5,844 nucleotides of DNA, taken from NCBI GenBank assembly GCA_051745395.1, contig JBNJEA010000171.1, forward strand, positions 1 through 5,844, read 5' to 3'. The number at the start of each line of letters is the position of its first letter. Positions within the stretch are counted from its first letter, which is position 1. The notes under the pieces were generated by a model. It made no database searches and had not been told where the DNA came from. It saw only the letters and a list, made by a program, of their open reading frames with translations. This document shows positions 1-5,530 of the stretch, piece after piece. The stretch is from JBNJEA01 sp051745395 (lineage in GTDB: Bacteria > Desulfobacterota > Desulfobacteria > Desulfobacterales > Desulfosalsimonadaceae). Position numbers and translations under genes: made by a program.

Positions 1-13
1 CGCTCGATTTTTT

Positions 14-63
14 CGTTGACACGTCCGGCCGATCCCGTTAGTTTGAAATGAAAAATGTCAACG
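14..63 (+). promoter_or_regulatory. Candidate promoter with flanking inverted repeat (possible operator)
   Basis: A perfect sigma70-like -35 hexamer TTGACA lies at 16-21. Seventeen bases downstream is a weak -10 candidate, TAGTTT at 39-44 (3 of 6 consensus bases). An exact 8-bp inverted repeat, CGTTGACA at 14-21 and TGTCAACG at 56-63, brackets the -10 and the probable transcription start. This is where a TetR-family repressor such as the one encoded at 1471-2187 could act on the acyl-CoA dehydrogenase gene. The hexamer and repeat are seen directly; promoter and operator function are inference. The 34-base gap between the half-sites is long for a single TetR dimer, so chance or two separate half-sites remain possible. 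Confidence 0.35.
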
Positions 64-85
64 GCCTGCTTTCCGGGCGCTTATC

Positions 86-92
86 AAAGGAG
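86..92 (+). promoter_or_regulatory. Ribosome binding site deciding the acyl-CoA dehydrogenase start
   Basis: AAAGGAG sits 7 bases before the ATG at 100. It decides the start against an in-frame ATG at 55, which would add 15 residues unlike the family and has no comparable ribosome binding site. Confidence 0.85.
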
Positions 93-99
93 TCCCATT

Positions 100-1302
100 A
101 TGGATTTTTCCATTTCCGAAAAGATGCAGACCATTCTCGGCATGGTCAACGAGTTTGTCGACAAGGAGCTCATCCCCCTGGAGCGCGAATTCGTCTACAG
201 CGATTTCCGCGATCTTTTGCCCGTGCTGCGGGAAAAGCAGGAAATGGTCAAGCAGATGGAGCTGTGGGCGCCGAATTATCCCACGGACTGCGGGGGGCTG
301 GGCCTGAGCCTGCTCGAACACGGCCTGCTGTCCGAAGCCCTGGGCCGCTCGCCGCTGGGCCACTACGTGTTCTGGTGCCAGGCCCCGGACGCCGGCAACG
401 TCGAGATCCTGCACAAGTACGGCACCGAAGCCCAGAAGGAAAAATTTCTGATGCCGCTGGTGGAGGGAAAAATCCGGAGCTGCTTTGCCATGACCGAAGT
501 CGACATGCCCGGCTCCAACCCGGTGCTGCTGGAAACCACGGCGGAAAAAGACGGCGGCGACTACATCCTCAACGGCCACAAGTGGTACACCACCGCGGCC
601 GACGGCTCGCAGTTTGCCATCGTCATGGCGGTGACCAACCCGGAGGCCCCCGATTACATGCAGGCCAGCATGATTATCGTGCCCACCGACACGCCGGGTT
701 TCAACCTGGTGCGAAACATCCCGGTCATGGGCCATTCCGGCAGCGACTATTCCAGCCACGGCGAAATCCTGTTGCAGTCCTGCCGGGTGCCGCAGGAAAA
801 CCTGCTCGGCCCGGAGGGCCAGGGATTTGTCATCGCCCAGGAACGGCTGGGGCCGGGCCGGATTCATCACTGCATGCGGTGGCTGGGCATCTGCAGCCGG
901 GCCTTTGACCTGATGTGCCGGCGGGCCAACAGCCGCCAGATCACCAAGGACGGAAAACCCCTGGCCTCGCGCCAGATCATTCAGGCCTGGATTTCCGAGT
1001 GCGCCGCCGAAATCCGCGCCGCGCGCCTGATGACCCTGTATACGGCCTGGCGCATCGACAACGAGGGGGCCAAGGCCGCGCGAAACGATGTGTCCATGAT
1101 CAAGTTCAAGGTCGCCGACACCATGCAGAAGGTCTTAGACTGCGCCCTGCAGGTCCACGGCGGACTCGGCATGACCGATGACACGATTCTGGCCTTTTTC
1201 TTCCGGCACGAACGGGCGGCCCGGATTTACGACGGCGCCGACGAGGTGCACAAAACCTCGCTGGCCAAACGGATTCTGCGCGAGTTTCCGCCAACGGAAT
1301 AA
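100..1302 (+). CDS. Acyl-CoA dehydrogenase, ACAD10/ACAD11-like
   Basis: A 400-residue FAD-dependent acyl-CoA dehydrogenase, full length for the family and probably cytosolic. The N-terminal helical domain covers roughly residues 1-125. The flavin/substrate loop is CFAMTEVDMPGSNP at 128-141, followed by the middle beta domain to about 235 (NGHKWYTTAADGS at 158-170). The C-terminal helical domain contains QVHGGLGMTDD at 351-361 and RIYDGADEVHKTS at 375-387. In classical short- and medium-chain enzymes the YEGT motif near the C-terminus carries the catalytic Glu; here that position is Asp378. Asp in an xDGxDEVH setting is typical of the ACAD10/ACAD11-like branch. The start at ATG 100 is fixed by the AAAGGAG site. 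A TetR gene and then an APH-type kinase follow on the same strand; the kinase domain is the fusion partner of this branch in animals. Family assignment is strong. The substrate is not readable from sequence; a 4-hydroxyacyl-CoA derivative is an inference from the neighbour. Confidence 0.95.
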   Translation: MDFSISEKMQTILGMVNEFVDKELIPLEREFVYSDFRDLLPVLREKQEMVKQMELWAPNYPTDCGGLGLSLLEHGLLSEALGRSPLGHYVFWCQAPDAGNVEILHKYGTEAQKEKFLMPLVEGKIRSCFAMTEVDMPGSNPVLLETTAEKDGGDYILNGHKWYTTAADGSQFAIVMAVTNPEAPDYMQASMIIVPTDTPGFNLVRNIPVMGHSGSDYSSHGEILLQSCRVPQENLLGPEGQGFVIAQERLGPGRIHHCMRWLGICSRAFDLMCRRANSRQITKDGKPLASRQIIQAWISECAAEIRAARLMTLYTAWRIDNEGAKAARNDVSMIKFKVADTMQKVLDCALQVHGGLGMTDDTILAFFFRHERAARIYDGADEVHKTSLAKRILREFPPTE

Positions 1303-1353
1303 AAGGGATGATCTGTTGATCCGGTGCAATCCGGCAATCGATTTTTTTATTCC

Positions 1354-1422
1354 CGCGCAAAGCCGCCAAGAGCGCCAAGGATGGCTTTGAAACTTTGCGC
1401 CTTTGCGTCTTGGCGCGAAAAT
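1354..1422. repeat. Interspersed palindromic repeat, copy 1
   Basis: An imperfect palindrome. The left half (CGCGCAAAGCCGCCAAG...) pairs with the right half (...TTTGCGTCTTGGCGCG) around a short centre. A second copy in opposite orientation lies at 5607-5675. Counting by hand, the two align without gaps over 69 bases with about 7 differences. Similar CGCAAAG/CGCCAAG palindromes are common intergenic repeats in many bacteria, especially Desulfobacterota. The RNA form could fold into a long hairpin between the dehydrogenase and TetR cistrons, attenuating read-through or stabilising the upstream mRNA. That role is inference. Confidence 0.85.
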
Positions 1423-1458
1423 GCAATGGTTGTTACGGGAGCAAAGTCGGATAACCCG

Positions 1459-1464
1459 AAAGGA
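1459..1464 (+). promoter_or_regulatory. Ribosome binding site of the TetR-family gene
   Basis: AAAGGA lies six bases before the ATG at 1471. This supports the far-upstream start, and with it the unusually long N-terminal segment ahead of the DNA-binding domain. Confidence 0.7.
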
Positions 1465-1470
1465 TAATAT

Positions 1471-2187
1471 ATGGAAAACGCCCAAGCCGCCGCCCCGGCC
1501 ACTTCGTTCGAGCACTTCAAGCAGATGACCCTGCTGTCCATGGAGGAGATCTGCCGCGACATTTTCCAGGAAAACCAGGCCTCGATCAAGATCAAAAAGG
1601 AAGCCGTGGCGGTCAAGAACCTGGTCAATATTTTCCACACCACGCTCAAGCTGTCCAATGAAAAAGGCTTTCATACCATGAGCCTCCGGGATTTGAGCCG
1701 TGCTTCCGGGCTTTCCATGGGCGCGCTGTATTCCTATTTCGCCAGCAAGGACGAGCTGCTGGAAATGATCCAGACCCAGGGCCGGCGCATCACCCGGAAG
1801 GTGTTGTCCGAGCACATCGCCCCGGCGGATGCGCCCGGGCAAAAGCTGCGCACCGGCATCCGGACCCACCTGTATCTCTCCGAGGTGGTGTATCCGTGGT
1901 TTTACTTTTCCTTCATGGAAACCAAGAACCTCGACCGCACCCAGCGCAAAAAAGCCATTGAAAGCGAGCTGGCCACGGAGCAGGTGTTTGTCGATATTCT
2001 AAACGAGGGCCGGGCGGGCGGCGATTTTGCCGTCGATGCCCCTGTGCTGACCGCCGGGGTGATCAAGGCCATGCTGCAGGACTGGTATGTCAAGCGCTGG
2101 AAGTATTCCCGCCGGCATGTCTCGGTGGAGGATTACGCGGATTTTGTCATTTCGTCTGTTGAATCCATGGTGCGGACGGGCCGGTAA
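1471..2187 (+). CDS. TetR/AcrR-family transcriptional regulator
   Basis: A 238-residue one-component regulator. The TetR N-terminal helix-turn-helix domain spans about residues 50-97: a first helix (LVNIFHTTLKLSNEKGF), then SLRDLSRASGLSMGALYSYF at 71-90, which is the DNA-reading helix-turn-helix, then the usual SKDELL at 92-97. Residues 98-238 form the variable ligand-binding and dimerisation region, rich in aromatics (YPWFYFSFME at 141-150; DWYVKRWKY at 204-212), which suits a hydrophobic effector. About 48 residues precede the DNA-binding domain, versus roughly 10-15 in most TetR proteins; the AAAGGA site supports this start, though Met19 or Met24 are alternatives. It lies between two acyl-CoA-type enzyme genes on the same strand, 33 bases before the kinase gene. 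Control of this cluster by an acyl-CoA or fatty-acid ligand is the natural inference. TetR proteins are usually repressors; target and ligand are unproven. Confidence 0.92.
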   Translation: MENAQAAAPATSFEHFKQMTLLSMEEICRDIFQENQASIKIKKEAVAVKNLVNIFHTTLKLSNEKGFHTMSLRDLSRASGLSMGALYSYFASKDELLEMIQTQGRRITRKVLSEHIAPADAPGQKLRTGIRTHLYLSEVVYPWFYFSFMETKNLDRTQRKKAIESELATEQVFVDILNEGRAGGDFAVDAPVLTAGVIKAMLQDWYVKRWKYSRRHVSVEDYADFVISSVESMVRTGR

Positions 2188-2206
2188 ACGAAGGATACAG
2201 AGGCTG

Positions 2207-2213
2207 TAAGGAG
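2207..2213 (+). promoter_or_regulatory. Ribosome binding site of the phosphotransferase gene
   Basis: TAAGGAG sits 7 bases before the ATG at 2221. The next in-frame ATG at 2227 would be 13 bases away, so the first ATG is preferred. Confidence 0.8.
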
Positions 2214-2220
2214 ATAAGAA

Positions 2221-3288
2221 ATGGTGATGGAAGATCAACCCACGCAGATCCGGGAAGGCGAAACCCTGGACCCGGCCGCCGTGGAGGCGTTTTTAAAGGA
2301 CAACATCGAGGGCTTGTCCGGCTCCATTGAAATCAAGCAGTTCCCCAGCGGGTTTTCCAACCTGACCTATTTCATCAAGGTCGGTGACACCGAGCTGGTG
2401 CTGCGGCGGCCGCCGTTTGGCAAAAAGGCCAGATCCGCCCACGACATGGGCCGGGAATACCGGATATTGTCGGCGCTTTATCCCGTGTTTCCCTATTGTC
2501 CCAAGCCGCTGGCCTACACCGAGGACGAATCGGTCATGGGATGTCCGTTTTACGTCATGCAGCGGATCCGGGGGATTATTTTGCGGCGCGATCTGCCCGG
2601 GGATTTGACCCTGACGCCCGATGATGCGCATGCCCTTTGCGAAAAGACCGTGGATTTGCACCAGCGCCTGCACGGGCTCGACTATCACGCCATCGGTTTG
2701 TCGGATTTCGGAAAGCCGGAAGGCTACGTCCGGCGCCAGGTAGAGGGCTGGAGCCGGCGCTACCGGGACGCCAAGACCCCGGACGTGCCCGACTACGAAG
2801 AGATCATGGCCTGGCTGGCCGAAAACCAGCCCGCAGATGACCCCAACCCCTGCATCATCCACAACGATTACAAGTTCGACAACCTGGTCTTACATCCGGA
2901 AAACCCCCTGGAGATCATCGGGGTGCTCGACTGGGAAATGGCCACCATCGGCGATCCGCTGATGGACCTGGGCAACTCCATGGCCTACTGGATCAACCGC
3001 GACGACCCGGAAGAAATGCACATGATGCGGATGCTGCCCACCACGGCTGACGGCATGATGACCCGGCGGCAGATCGTGGATTTGTATGCGGAAAAATCGG
3101 GCCGAAACATTGAATCGTTTGATTTCTACTACGCCTTCGGCCTGTTCCGGCTGGCCGTGATCGCCCAGCAGATTTACTACCGGTATTATCACGGCCAGAC
3201 CAGCGACAAGCGGTTTATCAAGCTCGGCTTTGCGGTGGGGATACTCGACAATGCGGCCAGGCGGGTGATCGAAGGCGGAGGCATATAA
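2221..3288 (+). CDS. APH-fold phosphotransferase, ACAD10/11 kinase-domain-like
   Basis: A 355-residue protein of the aminoglycoside/choline-type phosphotransferase family with a protein-kinase-like fold. The nucleotide-binding N-lobe shows FPSGFSNLTYFI (41-52) and ELVLRRPP (58-65). The catalytic loop is HNDYKFDN (214-221), with H214, catalytic D216 and N221. The metal-binding DWE is at 237-239, followed by GDPLMDLG (244-251). All core catalytic residues are present, so it should be active. The LRRPP signature and overall length match the kinase domain fused to acyl-CoA dehydrogenase in animal ACAD10/ACAD11 and stand-alone bacterial LvaA-type kinases, rather than antibiotic-resistance enzymes. 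LvaA-type enzymes phosphorylate the hydroxyl of 4-hydroxyacyl-CoA, and a partner dehydrogenase-fold enzyme then processes the product. The dehydrogenase at 100-1302 is a plausible partner. It lies 33 bases after the TetR gene and is probably co-transcribed with it. Annotation as aminoglycoside resistance would be misleading. Fold is certain; substrate is inferred. Confidence 0.93.
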   Translation: MVMEDQPTQIREGETLDPAAVEAFLKDNIEGLSGSIEIKQFPSGFSNLTYFIKVGDTELVLRRPPFGKKARSAHDMGREYRILSALYPVFPYCPKPLAYTEDESVMGCPFYVMQRIRGIILRRDLPGDLTLTPDDAHALCEKTVDLHQRLHGLDYHAIGLSDFGKPEGYVRRQVEGWSRRYRDAKTPDVPDYEEIMAWLAENQPADDPNPCIIHNDYKFDNLVLHPENPLEIIGVLDWEMATIGDPLMDLGNSMAYWINRDDPEEMHMMRMLPTTADGMMTRRQIVDLYAEKSGRNIESFDFYYAFGLFRLAVIAQQIYYRYYHGQTSDKRFIKLGFAVGILDNAARRVIEGGGI

Positions 3289-3297
3289 AACATTTTT

Positions 3298-3584
3298 CCG
3301 GTTATCCGAAATATTCCAGTTATGATTCACTCACTGAATTTGGGCATCAGGCCGGCTAAGCATTAACAAGAAAAAGCGGTTCGTCCCGGTTGTCATACCT
3401 GCGAAGGCAGGTATCCATGGGTTTTCTGTTCGTCTGGAAAACTGGATGCCTGCCTCCCGAAAGGGTCCGGGACAGGTCCGCAGGCATGACAGACGAGGCA
3501 ATGTCCTTTTTTGGGGTGGTTTCGGTTTTACGGATGCCCAACTTCACTTCGCAAAACCATAACTGGAATATTCCGGATAACCGG
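3298..3584. repeat. Nested palindromic element, possibly a MITE-like repeat
   Basis: The outer arms are 3298-3324 and 3558-3584, a 27-base inverted repeat with one mismatch (CCGGTTATCC... against ...GGATAACCGG, each with an AATATTCC core). The similarity resumes further in, at 3335-3348 against 3533-3546, with 13 of 14 bases pairing. The arms therefore reach about 50 bases. They enclose a second palindromic repeat (3392-3490) placed almost centrally, with 43 and 42 bases on either side. No coding sequence, transposase or clear target-site duplication was seen. It fills most of the 361-base gap between the convergent kinase and dusB genes and could act as a two-way terminator hairpin. That role is inference. 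Confidence 0.8.
3392..3490. repeat. GTCAT-type palindromic interspersed repeat
   Basis: It begins GTCATACCTGCGAAGGCAGG and ends with GCAGGCATGAC, with an internal TGGATGCCTGCC. The ends pair as inverted repeats (GTCAT-CCTGC / GCAGG-ATGAC). The right arm is about 22 bases longer than the left because of an extra small hairpin (CCCGAAAGGGTCCGGGAC region). This matches the widespread GTCATxCCxGC...GCxGGxATGAC family of short non-coding bacterial repeats. It sits inside the larger inverted repeat at 3298-3584. Confidence 0.75.
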
Positions 3585-3598
3585 ATTAAGTTATTTAT

Positions 3599-3625
3599 CT
3601 CTGTGATCTCTGTGTCCTCTGTGGT
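3599..3625. repeat. Three 9-bp tandem units, CTCTGTGNN
   Basis: Three consecutive units, CTCTGTGAT, CTCTGTGTC and CTCTGTGGT, lie just downstream of the dusB stop codon. This CTCTGTG-type string is a common intergenic repeat in many bacterial genomes; its reverse strand yields a spurious peptide beginning MTTEDTE. Function is unknown. Confidence 0.8.
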
Positions 3626-3649
3626 CATTTTTGGTTTCGTCGTTTTTCG

Positions 3650-4645
3650 CTATCCCGTCATTTGTTCTTCTTTCTCTTTTTCTTTCAGCCACGCAAAATA
3701 ATCATCGATTAACGCCACGGCCTCGTCCCGGCTGCTGATTTTTGTAATCGACTCCCGGAAGCGCGTGGCGTGCGAAAGCCCCTTGACCAGCCATCCCAGG
3801 CGGCTTCGCATCATGCGGCTGGCCCGCAGCTCCCCGTAGGCGCGCATGGCATCGTCGATATAGCCGATGATGACGTCGTATCGCTGCGCCAGGCTGATTT
3901 CCGGAAACGTCCGTCCTTCCAGTTCCGCTGTCACCTGCGGAAAAATCCAGGGATTGCGCACGGCCGCCCGGCCGATCATCACCGCATCGCAGCCGGTTTG
4001 TGCAAACATGGACAGGGCGTCTTCGGCTGATGTGACATCGCCGTTGCCGATGACGGCGATATTGACCTTTTCCTTGACGGCGGCGATTACCGACCAGTCG
4101 GCAGTGCCCCGGAATTTCTGCCGGGCGGTGCGCGGGTGGATGGAAACCGCGTCCACGCCGGCTGCTTCGGCCGTCTGGGCCAGTCTGACGGCGTCTTCTC
4201 CGGAGGACTCCCAGCCGGTGCGCATCTTGATGGTCAGCGGCACGGAGATGGCGGCGCGCACGGTTTGCAGCAGCTTTTCGGCATCGGCCATGTTTTGCAT
4301 CAAAGCCGCCCCCGCCCCGTTTTTCAGGATCTTTTTCACCGAGCAGCCGAAGTTAATGTCGACGATGTCTGCGCCGTTTGCCGCCACGATGGCGGCGGCA
4401 TCGGCCATGACAGCCGGGTCTTTTCCGAAGATCTGGATCGATACCGGCCGTTCTTGCTCCGTGTGCTTCAGGTATCGGAAGGTTTCTTCCGAATCGTAGA
4501 CCAGGCCGTTGGCGCTGACCATTTCCGTGCAGACCAGCCCGCATCCGGCCTCCTTTACCAGCCGCCTGAACGGCACGTCCGTAATGCCGGCCATGGGGGC
4601 CATCACCGTGGGCTGTTGGAGTTTGACGTTTCCGATATGAATCAT
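3650..4645 (-). CDS. dusB: tRNA-dihydrouridine synthase, DusB type
   Basis: A 331-residue FMN enzyme that reduces specific uridines in the tRNA D-loop to dihydrouridine using NADPH; bacterial DusB acts around position 17. The TIM-barrel motifs run in order: APMAGITDVPFRR (16-28), SIQIFG (69-74), DINFGCSVKKILKNGAGAALM (starting at 96) with catalytic Cys101, KMRTGW (140-145), HPRTARQ (170-176), GNGDV (200-204) and GRAAVRNPWIF (225-235). The C-terminal helical tRNA-binding domain ends in a Lys/Glu-rich tail. Length fits DusB (E. coli about 320). The family usually has Pro after the catalytic Cys; here it is Ser102. The start at 4645 is chosen because its ATG overlaps the upstream gene's TGA as ATGA, and because MIHIGNVKL is a normal DusB beginning. 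An in-frame ATG at 4711 would add 22 atypical residues. No clear ribosome binding site precedes 4645, so translational coupling is likely. Confidence 0.95.
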   Translation of the reverse strand: MIHIGNVKLQQPTVMAPMAGITDVPFRRLVKEAGCGLVCTEMVSANGLVYDSEETFRYLKHTEQERPVSIQIFGKDPAVMADAAAIVAANGADIVDINFGCSVKKILKNGAGAALMQNMADAEKLLQTVRAAISVPLTIKMRTGWESSGEDAVRLAQTAEAAGVDAVSIHPRTARQKFRGTADWSVIAAVKEKVNIAVIGNGDVTSAEDALSMFAQTGCDAVMIGRAAVRNPWIFPQVTAELEGRTFPEISLAQRYDVIIGYIDDAMRAYGELRASRMMRSRLGWLVKGLSHATRFRESITKISSRDEAVALIDDYFAWLKEKEKEEQMTG

Positions 4646-5529
4646 TTCCGGCCCGGGTCTTTGTGTTTTTTTCCAGGGTTGGCATAACAGTAAAGGCAGC
4701 TGTGGAAACACGGCTGGGCGTCATAGGCGCCGATATCCCGAGACGTCCGGCAGCCGCAGCCCACCCCGGCCCGCTGGCCGCTGTCTTTTCGACAGGAGAG
4801 CTTGCCGCCGAACAGCGTCATCAGCAGGCGGTTGTCGATGCAGGCGCCCTGGCAGATGTTCGTGTCTTTTCCCAGCGTTTCCGTTAATTTTCCTTCGCAG
4901 CAGGTATACAAAGTTATGCCGAGCGGTTCAAGCCTGTCCGCCATTTTTTCCACGATCCGTTTCTTTTTTTCCAGGGGCGGGTCCACGAATGCAAAGTCTT
5001 GGCTCTGGGCGGTGCGGCGTTTGACCTTGGCGTAGAGATCGGCAAAGCTGGTGATACACCGCCGTACGCCGAGTCCGGAAAGATGCCGGGCGATTTCGTC
5101 GAATCCGTCGAGGTTGTGAAATGTCTGGCCGCGGTATTGGTAAAAGCAGATCGGGTCAAACCGCCACTGCACGGTTTCCGGTCCGAAATTCCGGCACAGG
5201 GCCCGCGCCTGGTCGAGTCGGTCGGAAAGCGGCACAATATTGGGCTCCAAAAGCGGCGATTCCGAGTTGACGGTGAAGTTGAAAAACAGGTTGTAGCCCA
5301 TGTCCGAAAGCCGCTTGCCGTATCCGCCGGAAAGAAAGCGGCCGAAATCCTTGGACCAGAACACGATGGTGTGCACGGCCGAAGGCGTGGCGGCCACCCG
5401 GGAAGAAACCCCGTTGAAGGGGTTTTTGACAGTAAAGCAGCCGCTTTCAATGCCCGCCATGAACCAGTCCATGTAAAACGCGGGAATATCGGTGCGCCGG
5501 GAGGCGGAGATGACGATGGGGGTGGACAT
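4642..5529 (-). CDS. DUF1848 family protein with C-terminal Fe-S-like cysteine cluster
   Basis: A 295-residue protein of the uncharacterised DUF1848 family. Recognisable features are ISASRRTDIPAFY (7-19), VFWSKD (56-61), WRFDPI (122-127), TSFADLYAKVKRR (160-172) and YTCCEGK (208-214). The tail carries ten cysteines: 210, 211, 226, 230, 246, 258, 260, 274, 278 and 281. The last three form CX3CX2C followed by YAN, the spacing that binds the 4Fe-4S cluster of radical SAM enzymes. In those enzymes the motif is near the N-terminus; in this family it lies at the far C-terminus. No signal peptide or membrane segment is seen. The start at 5529 is bounded by an in-frame stop five codons upstream, but no ribosome binding site is visible; a 7-bp tandem repeat sits there instead. 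The stop overlaps the dusB start (ATGA). An Fe-S, possibly redox or RNA-linked, role is inference; no reaction can be assigned. Confidence 0.9.
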   Translation of the reverse strand: MSTPIVISASRRTDIPAFYMDWFMAGIESGCFTVKNPFNGVSSRVAATPSAVHTIVFWSKDFGRFLSGGYGKRLSDMGYNLFFNFTVNSESPLLEPNIVPLSDRLDQARALCRNFGPETVQWRFDPICFYQYRGQTFHNLDGFDEIARHLSGLGVRRCITSFADLYAKVKRRTAQSQDFAFVDPPLEKKKRIVEKMADRLEPLGITLYTCCEGKLTETLGKDTNICQGACIDNRLLMTLFGGKLSCRKDSGQRAGVGCGCRTSRDIGAYDAQPCFHSCLYCYANPGKKHKDPGRK

Positions 5530-5530
5530 G

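Larger units (their letters stand above)
1303..1470. other. Gap between acyl-CoA dehydrogenase and TetR genes
   Basis: The gap holds a palindromic interspersed repeat (1354-1422) and a short lead-in to the TetR gene with its ribosome binding site. Before the repeat, a CCGG-TGCAAT-CCGG mini-hairpin (1321-1334) is followed seven bases later by seven T (1342-1348). Its stem is only 4 bp, too weak to call a terminator. No recognisable promoter for the TetR gene was found, so read-through from the upstream gene is possible. Confidence 0.6.

Noticed and set aside
58..870. Long reverse-strand ORF (270 codons) opposite the acyl-CoA dehydrogenase
   Set aside because: It is antisense to a clear enzyme gene, has no recognisable domain, and is rich in His, Arg, Val and Gly as expected from GC-rich third positions of the opposite strand.
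1321..1348. Possible intrinsic terminator after the acyl-CoA dehydrogenase (CCGG hairpin followed by seven T)
   Set aside because: The stem is only 4 bp with a 6-base loop, and seven unpaired bases separate it from the T run; this is too weak to call.
1354..1422. CRISPR-like repeats
   Set aside because: The copies are inverted, kilobases apart and lack spacers at regular intervals; no cas gene is present.
1135..1869. Reverse-strand ORF of 244 codons crossing the TetR gene and the palindromic repeat
   Set aside because: It is antisense to two real genes and runs through the interspersed repeat, which accounts for its Lys/Arg-rich middle segment. No domain is recognisable.
2221..3288. Aminoglycoside-resistance gene
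   Set aside because: The APH fold is shared, but the LRRPP and HNDYKFDN...DWEMATIGDP pattern and the acyl-CoA dehydrogenase neighbour fit the ACAD10/11-like acyl-CoA kinase group instead.
3356..3628. Reverse ORF of 90 codons beginning MTTEDTE
   Set aside because: This is the spurious peptide produced by the CTCTGTG repeat and seen in many genomes; it has no protein-like continuation.
3390..3701. Forward ORF of 103 codons between the kinase and dusB genes
   Set aside because: It is built entirely of intergenic repeats (the GTCAT repeat, the 27-base arm and the 9-bp array) and then runs into the end of dusB on the other strand.
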